Notes under the pieces: generated by a model
What the model was told of the DNA's origin: nothing
The model's input: the letters and a program-made list of their open reading frames with translations, nothing else
Database searches by the model: none
NCBI GenBank assembly: GCA_001661515.1
Contig: LUVW01000015.1
Span: 350,973-414,972, forward strand
DNA from: Capniomyces stellatus
Lineage: Eukaryota; Kickxellomycota; Harpellomycetes; Harpellales; Legeriomycetaceae
Length of the DNA: 64,000 bases
Direction: 5' to 3'
Translations under genes and position numbers: made by a program
Part shown: piece by piece, positions 32,203 through 45,900 of the stretch
Position numbering within the stretch: position 1 is the stretch's first letter
Layout of the letters: every line of letters begins with the position of its first letter

Positions 32203-35200
32203 TTAAAGGATGTCGAATTGGCTATCTGATAAAAACTCATCAGCATCTCTCAGCAAGGCCAAAGCACAGGCCGAGGACCAGGCTTGTGTTTCACAGGAAT
32301 CAGGGCAGTGGTTTCCATCCATGTTGGTTAGCTCAGGCAGGCCTGCCCAGCTGTCATTGTTAATATGGTTGCTCAATTGCAAAGTGCAACTAAGTACGTC
32401 ATAAAATACACTTGCGCTTTCTTCGTTGTTGATGGAGAAGAACTTCAAAACAGCGCGCAAGAAATAGCCTGTTTGCCACACCCACTCGGGACCGTTGTGG
32501 TAGTTGGCGCCGTTAGCAACATTGGGATCGGAAGAGTCATCAGAGTTTATGTAATTTGGACGATACTTGTAATCGCTTGGATCTAAAGTCCGCATTCCAA
32601 GCGGGCCCTGCAATACCTTGCGCATCAATGCTAAACAGTGGCGAGCATTTTTGAGAGAGAAAAGCTCGGGAGCAACAACCATTGCTACAGCCAAGTTTGG
32701 CCGAAGTTTATAATCGTCGTATTCAGCAGAAGAGCCGTAGGTATCGCGGTAGATTCCGCGTCGATTGACCAGGGTTGTGTTGACCATATGCATGCTGTCT
32801 TTTTTAGGATTGACGGGAACCCAAAAGTACTTTTCAAAGTTCTCTTGAAGCAACGAATCCCATCTGGAAAACTCCACCAAGCAGTTTCCATGCGACTGGG
32901 GCAAAAAGGCATTGTAGAGCGTGGTGTTCAAGAGATCTTTAGTTGGTACATATATACCGGTGCACGGGAATGTATCAGGGTCGACAAGAGTTAGGTCAGC
33001 TACCCAGCGCAGACAGCTTTTCAGCAAGCCAATAATCTCAATATCAGCACCATCGCGCGGAGTTGAGGGAACACCCTTGATGTTGGCCTTTTCAGAAGAA
33101 CCCATTTTGTCCATCCAGGTTCCGCAGTTCCAACGATTTCCACCAAATATCAGGCCAGATGACCAATCAACGTTGGCAGAAACGTTAAACCCAGGGTCGC
33201 GCATGTGTTCATCGAGTCTATGGCCAGCGTTGAACTCTCTAAAGTTAATACCGGCTGCGTGGGTTTGAAGAATTTCGTAAACAATCTCAGCAATGGTTGA
33301 TGAGCGTGAGTAGGCAAGGTGATGGTCCCAAGCGACATACTCTTCAGATTCAGGGAATCTTCTTTTCACGCTAACAGACAGAAACTTTAGCCCCTCAGGA
33401 GACTTTGAACAGTAGTCTTGAACGGCTTGGACCCAGAACCAGGTGGCATCACGGGCATTGTACCTTGGGAATCTGCCAGAGTCAAGGAGGTTTGGAATGA
33501 GCCCATTGCGCAGAACACTGCCAAATGCCATAATGTGTTGACGGGCCTCTTCCCATCTATGAGTGACCAGCAACAGACCGTCAAGAGCAATAAAGATATC
33601 ACGGCCCCAACAGCGCATAAAGCTTGAGGAAAAGTGGGGTAGTCCAGCAGCCATACATAGCATTTTTGAGTCGCTGTTTGGGTATAGAGACGCTGATGGA
33701 GTGTACCCAAGCAGTTGGACTGATGTCAAGGCAAGATTCGACCGGAAACCAGTGACAGCAGTAAACTCTGGGTTCATCAAGAACAAAGCGCGTTTCCTTG
33801 CTTCATACCAAGAACGGTATATCACCATTGAAAAGTACTTTGGAGCTAATACGCTGGGCGCTTTTTTAATCAGCTCAAACCTTTCGGTTAGCCAGCCAAC
33901 CAAGTGTGCTAGCTCTGGATACACTGCCAGGTACTTTTTCAGCCTAGAGACCACGTAGTCAGGAGCCCACTTCCCATCGCGCAAGTTGCTGCATAGCGGG
34001 TGGCCAAGGTCGTTTTTAGGGATTATGTATTTCAAGTGTGCCATCCACCCTTGGTATCCGCAGTATGGCAGCAACCCCACCCCAGGAATGTTGTAGCTGC
34101 CTTCACCAATCGTGGTGCGTTCCTCCTCCTCGCAGCGATACAAAACAACATTTAGTGCAGCAAGGTCCAGGCACTTGAATGGGGCTTGTACATCGCTCTT
34201 GATTTTCCAGTCTAAATCAGGGCGGAAGTTGGTCAGTCTTGTTCGGACTACCAAAATGCTTCCTGGACTAAAGTTTCCTGGCAATCCTAGCTCTACATAT
34301 GAACCACGCTCGTCTGTTTTGCTTTTCAGCGAGGGAGGTCCCAAGTCTATTAGTTCCGAGGACAGCCCCTCCAGCATTTCTTTAGATGGCTGCTTGTTGT
34401 CCCTGATAATCTCCAGTTTATACGAAAAAACGTGGTCAACGGTGCAGTCGCGCAGTCTGATTGGGTCAAAGTGCGGAGTTGCATTGTTGGCGCCTTTAAA
34501 CGCTGGCCTTGAAACCATCAGGTACCCTTCGCGCGTGGCAGGGTTGATTCTGTGTACTTGCAGGTAGTGGTCATCAGTGCTTACAAAGATCTCGTCAAAA
34601 TCAGCCATCTCACAATGAAGCAGGTTCAGCTTCTTTTTGGCAAGCCCGATTCCTACCTTAAGCGGATCGCTATGCAAGGCATACTTACGCGATTCGTGGA
34701 CTATGTTATTCAGCTTCTCGTACAGCTCGTCATAGCCGTGCAGACTCCCTGTTGAGCAGACCGACATACAAACGGCTGCCGCGTTAGCTAGTGCATCCTC
34801 ACTCATCCTTTTTTGTGTAGGCGTTTCGTTATCATGGGTTTGGTCAAAGAAAATAGCATGGGGTAATGTGCCTCTGGTCGGTGCAACCATACACGGCACT
34901 TTATGCATCATTTCCAGCTCGTCAGTAAACGTATCTTCAACTTCAAGACAATCAACATCCAGCGATCCAACTGGCTTTCCGCCATTGCGATGCACAAGCC
35001 TGCCCAGCTCCTTGATGTCCCATGCACTGGTAGACTCTCTGACCAAAGAATTAATTCCAAGCTGCGATACATATATGTCATCCTCTTCAGCCGACCCTGT
35101 AAACAACTCTGCCAATACATACAAGTTTGGCCTGATCTCACGTGCCTTATCAAGCAGGTACGCAGCTAGCTCAAGAGGCGTTGAGTGACAGTTGTCAATG

Positions 35201-37601
35201 CGAAATCCGTGGAACAGTTTTGCCATTTCAATTGTGTACCTTTGCATGAAGTCCCACAGCCATTCATTATCACTCGGCTTTTTGCCATAGTTAAGTTTTA
35301 CGCAGTCTCCCCAAACAATCACCTCACGCCTTAAATACGCTTTCGAGTCCTTCCCTACAAAGTCCACCGACTGTCCACCTCCCCACACCCACCCGTTATT
35401 GGCCAGTGCCAGTTCGTCTTCGTGCCGCGTTTCTGTAATCTCGTTCCTTGGAAGTCTGGTAAACAATGGGTCTACAATCTGGTAGTGTGAGTTGATTGGT
35501 TTCTTGTACTTCCAGCTTTCGCCATTAAATCTTTCGTACTTGACCACGTTCCGAATGTTGGTAAGAATCGCGGTTTTATCGCTGTCGTACTCTTTATATA
35601 ATGGCAAATTTACTGCATTAAGCGTTTGCCTCAAGAACTCAAACACCTGGCTTCTACCCGCCTGCGCCCCAATCAAAACTCTTGCCGCCGCCAAGCAGTC
35701 TAGCGCCGAGGGCTGTCTCCCAAAACGCGTAGTTACGTTGCGTAAATCACTGTTTTTTCTAATAGAAAAGTCTAGCACAAATGCCGCCTTTTCAAAATCT
35801 GCACTCAATTCCCCCCAATACGTTTCTTTGATCTCGTGTATTCTACTTTCCAATTGCGTCACCTCGTTGTCCATATCCGCGTCTCCCAAATCTGTTGCAT
35901 TTTCCTTGTCAATAAGCCTGCCAACATCTTCAACTAGTCCCTCAACATCAACAACATAGTACTCCCAAAGCCTCAACTTTTGAATCGCATTCTCTTCAAC
36001 TATCTCCATCAGCTGGTCCAAGTCGCTTTCGTTGTTCAGCATCCCATCTTTGAACCCATACGCATCTATTTCGCTGCTAAGCTTGCTTAACGCCATGTCA
36101 ACCTCATTGGGTGCACGCAAATGCGGCGAGTTTTTAATGTTGAATCCAGCTTCCGGATGATACTCCAACCACTTTGAGTTATTGGCCGTGTGGTTCCATA
36201 CTATATCTGTCACGCTAAGAATCCCGTCCACATGCTCCATCCTATCCAGCGTCTGTTTTATTAGCGCATTCCTCTCTTCATTTGTTTTAGGCTTTTCTTC
36301 CATATCAGCAAACAACAAGTCTGATACCTTCAGCTGGTTATAAATCGAGTACGGCGACCCTGACGTCCCGCTTTCTTGAATCGGAATAAAGTGAATCATG
36401 TTATACCCAAGCTTTGCGGTATTGATCAAATGTGGCTTCCAGTTGCTCAGTGGCCCTAGCCATTTGGGATGCACCGTTTTTAACACAATCCCATCAAGCT
36501 TCAAGCTCTCACCTTTTATCATCAGGCTGGGTTCTACCAAAAAGTAATTGGTTTCTGACCTAACAGTTTCCATTTCAAACCTGTCAGTCCTCAAGTCTGG
36601 GTAAGACTTGCTTGGCTTGAGTCCATGACTTAAGCTACTGCTTTCTTCATCGTTGCCTTCTTCCTCATTCAGCTCCATCATCAATTGCTCTGCTGTGCTT
36701 TCTGATTTTTTATATCTCTCATACTCTATGTAGTACTGATATGGCCCAGGGTTTTTAATCAAAAACTCACAGATCAAGCTACTGTCTCCAGCTTGGCGAA
36801 ATCTACAAATTGTACCAATACAAACAAACCGTACGCTTCAGTAATTGTCTTCATTCAGAATTAACTCATACAAACAAAAAAAAAAAAAAACCAAGCAACT
36901 CTTACAATAGCAAAAAACAAAAATATTAAGCGTTTATATAACGTTGTAGGAGGGGGGGAGAGGGTTTACTTTGAATTTATTATAGCTACAATCTGTTTTA
37001 AAAAAAATCCAATCACTTACGGCTTTGAAATAAATCTATCTCTTTCGTACTTTCCTCTATTTAAATTTAACAGCATGGTAAATTTTCAGTGTCAGAATTG
37101 AAACAATAAGAACATTTGCGATTCCGTAAACATGCGCTCTAATTCTAAAGATTTAGTCTATCTTACCCATCAACGGGATAGTTGGTGTATAGTACCGGAT
37201 GTATTGTAGCCACAGAACCAATATGTATCTTGAACCTCAAGGCTATAAGGTTCCTTTTGTTCATTTTTATGTGGATGACCTATATTCCATAATTATCCAT
37301 TGCGGCGTTAGAAAGTAAACGAGATTTGTTGTTGAAAACGGTGTCCTTAGAATACCAAGGAATTGATTTCTTCTATTATCTTTTCCCTATTCATTCACAA
37401 CAAATGGCCTTGGTGTAATAAAACCACTACAACGGCATTATATTTGATACTTGCCCGTTTATCTTTGCTGATAGTTCCGTCTTGATTAATTTCAACGTTC
37501 CATACTGTCATTGGGCTTGTAGTAGGCTGCACAGGTGTTGACACAAGCTCCTCTCGAGTAAGTTTGCTGAAGCGTTCTTCTTTGGCCGCCATATTATCCA
37601 T
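32203..37601 (-). CDS. GDB1: Glycogen debranching enzyme (about 1620 aa, four exons)
   Basis: This is a bifunctional cytosolic enzyme: 4-alpha-glucanotransferase plus amylo-1,6-glucosidase. The 4.6-kb main exon (36802-32203) has no ATG where homology begins, so I rebuilt the 5' end: 37601-37451, 37242-37167, a 36-nt microexon 37056-37021, then 36802. All phases fit. The joined N-terminus gives LRFKIHIGSVATIHPVLYTN, which matches the N-terminal strands of animal and yeast enzymes. GH13 transferase motifs are VTDIVWNHTANNS, FRIDNCHSTP (nucleophile Asp about 624), VLAELFTG (Glu about 653) and FFDQTHDNETP. The glucosidase domain shows CWGRDIFIALDG (about 1150), GTWMDKMG, STPRDGADIEI and GPEWVWQTGYFLRA. 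The enzyme appears intact. Exon 1 is the least certain part. Confidence 0.93.
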
Positions 37602-39976
37602 TTTCGGCTTTGTTATTTCGTACTTTGTTGACTATTTGAAATAAAGCGATGGTTATATAGAATAAACTATGTGTATATTTGCTTTCTAATTCAGTTTATT
37701 CAAAATAAAGGTGGTTTGTAAAAACGTATAAAGACGAAAAGTATCGGTGTTTGAAGCTAGTTATGCAAACTGGAGTCTAAAATAGTGGTTTGTGTGTAAA
37801 TAGGGTTTCTTTGATTTCAGTATCAAAAATTGTATACAAATTATTTTCTTTGCCAATTCTTTTACCTGTGTTCAAAGCGGAGATTCTCGTGATAATTTCG
37901 GACAATTTAATTCTCATAGCAACAATCCGCCTTGAATTGTTTTATTTGCTTTTCTATGGCTATTTATAAGTCTTTTGACTTTATTTCTTATCATTTCTCA
38001 TTTCTTATCAAAACCATCGTATGACGAGTCGTTTAAATGGCATTCAGATTGCCTGCTATTTTCGCTGAATCAGATAACTTGATTGAAACAATAACCGCAG
38101 ATTGGTAATCTTTATGATTGTTTTTGTTTGTGACAAATGTTTGACCGCAGATAAAAGGTGAACACTACGTTAAGATTTGTATGGGTAGGCTAGTGGTAGT
38201 AGCGATGTTTTAGTCTATACTTTGCTCTGTTGTTTTTTTCAGTCCAAGTATTTCTTTAAACAATTAAAAGGCCTCGTTTTACCTTTCTCCAGCAACTCAA
38301 AACTCAGCCCTAAACATATATGCTATGGCTGTTGCTAAGGTTCCTACTTTTGCTTACACATCGATCATCTATAGACACAATGTGACGTACTTCAATACAA
38401 AACATTATGAATACCAAGGGAAAAAAAAATGTACATCTTTAAAATTCACTTGCTGTTCGATTTGTCCAGAACATACCAATCTAATGCAAAGTGATTTTGT
38501 CGATGATTTCTCTTAACGCTTTACTTTCCAAAAAGTGTAATTTTGGTTTAGAAAAAACATTGCTAGTGGGTTTGAGATTTTTTTTTTTAAAATTAAATTA
38601 TTGCAGATTAAACCAATAAAAAAATAAATTATTGCGGGTTTGTGAATGTACATAAAGTAATCAAGTTGGTTTGAGATCTTTTTTAGGTGTTGGTGAGTTT
38701 CGAGTTGAGTTTATTTGTTGATTTATTAATGGATTGGTTTTAACTTTTCTTGGAATTCTCCACGAGTGGGTTTGTATCGGAAGCAAATTATTCATATGCA
38801 AACACCAAGGTCATTCAAAAACGCCCAGCCCAGCCTAGTATGTTTAGATTTGTTATCGTTGTAAACCAAGTGCAGCGTGCTACGACTGGATTTTTGTCAA
38901 GCTTTGGCAAAGTTACAAGGATAAAAGAATAAATATAGAAAAGTGGTTTCAGATGTGACTTTCATTAAAAGGTACATTATCCTCAGTGAGATAATTAATA
39001 CTTCCTTTAATGTTTATTAAAAAAGTTACCAAACATAATAAATACAATGCAGCGAGTTAATCTCATTACGACTTGCTTCGATAAAGCGAAATTAATGCTA
39101 AACAAAATAATAGTTTACAAGTAAATGAGAATAAATGGTTGTATATCATTATTTAAGGTTTGTATATTTTGGAAAAAAAAAACTTTGCTACCAATCGTAT
39201 CTTGTGTTTGAAAAAAATAAAATCGCAATGAAGTATAAGTTGGCTCATTGACAGATAGCTAAGGGATTACGATCTGCCCGTCGTCAATATCTAGATGCAA
39301 AGTGAGTAGCACATAATCGATAAGCAAAAATAAATAAATTACAACATAGCCGTGACCTTTACAGCCTGTTGTTTTAGCATTAAACATGTGTATTTTAGCT
39401 ATACTGTAAAAAAGTGATTGATGAAACCCACTTGAAGGATCAGCATTATATCGACTAGATCAAGTACCTATCAACTACGTTTGAATAAGACATACTGGAT
39501 AGCGATTTATGTAGATCCAAGAAAATTTAAAAAAGAAACAACAAAAACAATAAAAACAATAAAAAAACAACATTAGTGTCTTGGATGCATGAGGGTTATA
39601 ATTGCTAATAGTAGTGATTAACAGTAGTATACTGTTGATGGTAGTATATTTTGGCAGCCAGATTCATTATTTAAGCTTTTTTTTTGAAGGGGGGGGGGGG
39701 ATGAAAGGTTGGTAGGCCCAAATTATTAAAGGTCAAATATTGGGATAGCGTAAATACAGACCTTGATGTTAATTACACAAGAATCGTTCTATAATCGTGA
39801 CTAATGATACTTGATACATATATACGAGTAAAAACAAGATAGAAAATATACTTGATATTTACACTAGGCATCAGACTCATATTTGAACCCCCGGTTGAAA
39901 TAATATACTAGCTTGAAATAGAACTTTGGTAGGTGCACCTGTAGAGAGCCAAAAAAAAGTACCGTAGTTTCAAAAA
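37602..39976. other. Intergenic region between divergent GDB1 and CCH1 genes
   Basis: No gene is firmly supported. A 63-codon plus-strand frame at 38325-38516 follows a pyrimidine tract but matches nothing I know. A frame around 38750-38932 is discussed under rejected items. Poly-G occurs at about 39689-39700. Two possible tiny insertions occur at 38594-38637 and 39536-39572. This space should hold both divergent promoters. Confidence 0.5.
38594..38637. repeat. Tiny A-rich insertion flanked by a 13-bp direct repeat
   Basis: TAAATTATTGCAG (38594-38606) and TAAATTATTGCGG (38625-38637) differ at one base. They enclose ATTAAACCAATAAAAAAA (18 bp). The insert has a CAATAAAA tail, i.e. the complementary orientation of the T-rich inserts elsewhere. 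Confidence 0.45.
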
Positions 39977-42900
39977 ATGGACACAGGGATACATGACGGT
40001 TATTTGAAAAGCAGTTCGGTTAGCCATAAAAAAGGCCAGAATATCAGAAAAAGATCAAAAACTCCTCAAGAGATCCCGAGCTCTGAAAAGAGCGTCAATG
40101 AAGACAAAAGAAAACACGTAAAAAAAAGAAATAATGACACAAAAAGAACAACTGAAATCCCGGATAGCAGCAATGGAATTTTAGACCGCATTTTAAATAC
40201 GTTTATAGATACGTTCAAAGCCTTGACGGCGCCAAAAGTTGCCAAGGAAGATAGTATTGATATAGAGTTCTTGAAAGAAAAAAATCAATATTTGTTGTTT
40301 TTAAGCGCAATATTTAGCTCCATTTACATAAGTATTGTGGAAAACTCACTAATGGTTATTAGGCCTCCAGTAAAAGAGACTATCAAGGATTATAGATGCA
40401 ATAAGGATACGATAGACCTAGGGGTATTTTTTCAAGAAGATGCAAATGCAGACAAGCAGATTCACTATGACACGTCAAACGAGTCACAAAAAAACAATAG
40501 CAGTCTTACTTCTATGCCAAACAAAGAGGTCTTATCCAACGCATCAAGGATTAAAAAATACGATGGTGGTTTGCAGTCTACAGGCGGCTTAGGCGTTGGA
40601 GATCGTTCTCAAAGCAGATTTGAATCGAGTATTTATAGCAACTATATCGCAGACTCGATTTATACAGTCGAGGTTAACCCTGAGGCCGAAGTTTCCGATG
40701 ATAATGATGTGGAAGATAAGGAAACGCCCCATAAGTATGCTGACACACATTCTAGTGGATTTGATCTGAAGGGGCGGACTTTGTTCATGTTTGACAGCAA
40801 TAGTGTTATTAGAATCGCGGTCTGTAAATTTTTCTCTTACAGGTAATTTGTGATTATAACATATCAACTTGGTTGTTGATTTAATAATTAATGTCGATAC
40901 ACTCGAAATTTTATTAGCAGCACAATATCCAATGGACGTCAAAGCCATAAAAGCTAAACACAGAAGCATGTTCTTAAACTTTCTACTACTGTCGGTATAA
41001 CTAAAACAAGATTAATGCCATATCTTATTATTTTTTCATGTAAAAAAACAGGATTGTGTCGGTTTTTGCATACATTTTGCTATGTATACACGCAGTGGCA
41101 TTGGCGTTTTATCCCATTGATGAAAAAAGACCGAAAAACAGAATCCAGTCGATATCGTATTCTGTGGTCATATCAAACACAGTTGTATTTTCGTAAGTTG
41201 GTTGGGTTATTTGAAGTTTGTGAACTTAACTTTGTGCTCAAAACGAACAAGCTTTTTCTGAATAGTTTGGTTATAATGTACAATACAATAGGGTTCTTAC
41301 ACTACTAAGGATAATCGTATCAGGGTTTGCTTTAAAGTCCACCGAAAATGCTGTTCAAGTGATAGCAGATACAAAGACTCGGCTTTTAAGAAGTGTATCG
41401 GAACTATTTAGCAATACAAATGATAGGAATGGCGCCAGAATTTTAAAATCAGCGGCGGCTGGGAATTCAGAAAACACAGACACTGGCAAAGTTTATCCGA
41501 TTGCATCAAAAAAACACAAACACATCAAATACAAGGTTGTACAAACGCCAATTCTACTTGATACATTCAACTCCATTGACTTTATTTGTTTCTCAGCCTT
41601 TTGGACAACCTTGGCAATTGCGAATGCAGACCAAACGGGTAGAAAGTTTATAGTTGGGTTGCAATCGCTGGTGTTTTTGAGATTTTTTATGGTGAACAAG
41701 AACATAAGGGTAACCACTTGAATTAACCTAAAACGTATACACCAACGATTTGGTGCATTTATATAGACAAGTAATTGACGTTTCCAGTTTAATGATGCAT
41801 TTTATTCACATATAAACCCTAGCCCCTTTTAAAATCTGGTGCACCGCCGTTGATATCATTTTATATAGGCTCTGATAGGATCTATTGCGATAGGAAGATC
41901 AGTTGTTGGGAGAGCTGTTTTATTTATTTCGACGTATTTTTTCCTTTTTGCGTAAGTACCCAGGTGCTTTATTATTATTATTGTTGTTGTTTATTTTTAT
42001 TTTTACAAATGTGCCCTATTTTTGGCAGATAATCGCAAACCCATACCAACAATTCAATAAAAAATAGGTTGACTGGAACGTACTTTTTTGGACCTACGTT
42101 TAACACATTTTGTGTGGGAAAAGGTAATGCTTAACAGTTTTTTGTATTCAAAAAAAAACTCGAGTGGAACTTATTGTTTGTGGCTACTAGAGCATAGTTT
42201 GTTTATTTTGTATGTACAATTGTTGTATTTTATTTCTTTTCAAACATACTGTTGGTATCGTTTCCGTTTACTAGATTCTGGCGATTTGAGCGAGCCGCTT
42301 CAAATATGCAGTGGGCAGATTATAGGCGGTAAAGAAGTGTCATACTATGAAAGCGACATGACCTTAAACAGCCTGATGCCTTTGGGATACATATGCCCAG
42401 AGTACCAGATTTGTGTAGTAAGCTATAATTATTTTTTTGCTCTAACGATGATATTCCATTTTATCTAATCACTTTACTACAACAGAGCTGTTTTTAATGT
42501 AATTATTTATTAGGTCAGACCCGATCTTTTTAACAAATGGCTGTCGTTTTCAAATTTATACTCGTCAACATTACTTTCATTCCTAATATCCACGGGTAAG
42601 TTGTGTATTTATCAAACTTTTATAAGTATGGGCCAAGTGTTGGTACAAAGCTAATTATCTTTTTGTTTTTTTTTACTTTGGCGATTTCCCACAGGTCAAG
42701 GGTTTTCTAGTATCATGTACGATGCTATGGACAGACATTACGACTCTGTTGCAATATATTTTTGCCTATGCGTTGTTTTTACACAGCTTTGGCTTGCAGA
42801 TATTATGGTTGCTGTAATATTGGAAATGTTTAGCATATCTCGTGAGAATAAGGACAGATTTGCGCCAACTCCGTAAGTTAACTGCTCTATTTGCTTTTTG

Positions 42901-45900
42901 TCAGGCATCTAAATATAGGTGCTGCTTTTATGTTATCAAAAAAGAGATTAAGAAGAACGATATGGATTGAATAATGTAACAAAAAGCAAAATATGTACTG
43001 TAACAAAATATAGATACAGAGGTAGCGAGGCCAGAGCGCGAGTTAGCTCTCTTGGCGTTGATTATATTCCAGGAGTATTTAAAGAAAAAACAATTGATTA
43101 TAACAAGATTCTTAAAAAAGTACTGGAGACAGGAAAAAAAAACGGAAACTTGTATCGCGCCAAGTATATATCTGTAAAAGTACTGATTGGAATAGTACAG
43201 CTGTTTGAGCACAAAAAGTTCTGGGATATTTTGATATCATTCGAGTTATTCGCGCTGGCGTTGCTAAATGGAGATGGGTTTAGGCAGTCAGAGACTACAA
43301 GTAAGAATTCGATATTGATCTCAATAGTAAAGAATAATTTGATACTGTATGGGCATAACTTGTATGGTTTTATGCCTTGGTGATACGAGTCTTAAATCTA
43401 TAAAAGGTACTAAATCGATGTACGCTTTGTTGCTTGGTGCCATTGTAGCTGAGGCCATATTCTATTTTATCAACTCTCTTTACTGGATTGAGATACTGAT
43501 TCACGTTATCAAGTCGTTAATTTTCTCAAGACACATAAAAGGACCTTTTAACAAGTTTCTTGTGATCTTGCATAGCGGAAAAGGCATACGCTGGAACTTG
43601 TTCAATTTTTATTTGACGCTTTTGATTAGCGTCTTGGCAATCAAAGGCTTCCACTTAAATAAGGCGGAGAACATTATATTTTTCTTTTCAGTATTTCGAG
43701 TTATAAGACTGTTCTCAGAAATGAAGCCGTTAAAGAAAACATTGGTAAGTGGCTGAGGCAGCTGGTTTATATAAATATAACAACATCGTTGTTTTTGACT
43801 GTATGCGCTGTTCTCTATATTCTTTTCGGCATATAATTCTGATGTGTATGTTGAAATCAAAAAAGCGCCAAGGTGGTTGTTATAAAAAGCAACAAAAAAA
43901 GCGAATCAGAAAAAAAAAAAAAAAAGCGAATCATAGTTTTAAGTTGGCCAAACATAAAAAATCAATGGTTTTTTTTTTAAGTTTGGCAATTTATTTATTT
44001 ATTTTTATTGAAATTTAAATTTGGCAATTTAACTACAGCTATTTTATCCAAATAAATAGAAACAATCGATCGGTAATGTTGGGAGAGCTTTATCGCTTGT
44101 TGCAGCGATTCTTGGAATCATCACCATCGGATCTTACTTTGTAAGCTTAGACTTTTATTTACATCTTAGCTAAATCATTTGTGTCTGTGTATGTATAGCC
44201 AGCTTTACTTTTAATTCGCAACTGATTGTAAGCAAAATGTGTTTGTGATAATAGCTGAGGTTTTTCCACGGAGATCCCATAAACAAAGGCACAATGACAG
44301 AGGAAGCATACTACTCTGACTATTCATTTTATCCAAATGCATGGTTGCTAAGCTTTCAGATCTTCTCGGGGTGTGATCTTAGTCAAATGTTTTATAACAG
44401 CGGCACCAACTCTAGCGAATTTAAAGTTATGTTGATTGTAACATACAAAGCGATATACTTTTTCATTACGAATTTTGTTTTGCTAAACTCTGTCACAGCT
44501 CTGGTGATGAGTAATTTTGAGATTTCGGAAAAGGACAAGAAGTTTTTGCAGTTAAAAAGATACTACCAGTCATTTACCAGTATTGCAAAAAAGATCGAGA
44601 GTAAGACATTGGTTAGGTAAGATGCCGTTTATATATAGTATTGGCCATATACGTTAAACAGAAAGGAATGGAACGTACATTGCATTAATGACGGGTGATC
44701 AACTGCAACGTACCAATTCATATGTTTCCGTTGTAGCGATCTGGAAATATTGGTGGAATTAGCCACATTTGACAAACAGACAAATGTTTCCATATTTTAA
44801 CACCAATCAAGGAATAAGTTTGCTAGAGCACTGATGATATATACTTTTATTACTATAAAAAATACAAAATGAATAGCAACTGGAATATTTACAAGTACTT
44901 AAAAAAGAATCCGGTTTTAGTGAGCTGCCCGTACTTGCACTCCAAGGACCTGTATCCGATATCCACGCAGTTCTATGAAAAGTATTTTGTAGAGGACGAT
45001 TCAAACTTGAATACGGAAGAAAACAGTTCGGAAGTGGACGAATCAGCATATTCAAAAATCAAAGAGTCGATACTCAAGTTTAAGTCCTTTGTTATATCAA
45101 ATGAAGACGAGGTCAGGGGTGAAATGACTGGCAGTAGCAGTTTCAGCTCTAAAATTTCAGAAGTCGGCAGCTTGATGTCAGGTTATGATGACGGCATTAA
45201 TAAAAGGTAATTAGTGCATTTGTTTGTTTAGAGCAAGTTGTAAAATATGATAACTTAAAAAATGAAGGAAATAATATGGTGGTTTGACGATGTTGTATAA
45301 CGATTTGTAAACAAAACCGGGGTTGTGACAAAATCAAATATAAATACGCAGTGTTGTTTTTTTTTGTTGATACAATTTATCAGAGAGAAAGTTAACATAG
45401 AGGAGCGAACAATTATAAAGGGACTGGGAATGTACACACAGGATTTGGAGCTGATTGAATACATGAAGTGGAAATTCACAATTGATCACCCAACGTATGA
45501 GTTGTCATTGTTTTTGTTTTCGCCCAACAATACGCTTAGAAGATTCTGTATACTGCTGGACAAGGGGCCCAACTTTCTAAATTCCTACAAAAGCAAAAGT
45601 GATTCAAAGGGCTACGAGGTTGAGAAGATAAGAAAAAAGACGTCGAAAAAGTCGAATAAAGCGCGATTTTTCAATAGTGAATTGGCAACAGAAGCTGCAC
45701 TTAAAGTCCCAGCGTTCTGGGAATACTCTTACTACCTATGGTTGACTTTAAAGATAGTCGTACTAATGGTGACAATTACAGTGCTGATTACGGACATGCC
45801 GATTTACCAACTTCAGAGATTGGTGTCTAATGATCCACTGTTAGACGACACACACATACTTGTCAATTGGCTGTGTTTGTATATATTCTTGCTCGAAGTT

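Noticed and set aside
38750..38932. Frame with FSTSGFVSEANYSYANTK and QKRPAQPSMF, reminiscent of a mitochondrial presequence and the SDH cytochrome b (Sdh3) start
   Set aside because: The conserved Ser-x-x-His before Arg is missing and no hydrophobic helix follows. A TAA lies just upstream with no splice acceptor, and no downstream exon was found. At most a relic.
40850..40990. Possible extra exon in CCH1 reading DVKAIKAKHRSMFLNFLLL
   Set aside because: Its phase fits neither neighbour, whereas exon 1 joins directly to 41052 in phase.
43301..43406. Apparent frameshift in CCH1 between two overlapping frames
   Set aside because: A GTAAGA donor at 43301 and an acceptor at 43406 have matching phases (106-nt intron), so no frameshift is needed.
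43747..43842. Hydrophobic frame KWLRQLVYINITTSLFLTV directly after repeat II S4, resembling an S5 helix or mutually exclusive exon, with a 17-nt GTAAGTGGCTGAGGCAG at its start
   Set aside because: The consensus donor at 43745 joins in phase to 44060, giving a proper S4-S5 linker (KQSIGNVGRALSLV) that continues into the pore exon. T-rich introns often read as hydrophobic peptides.
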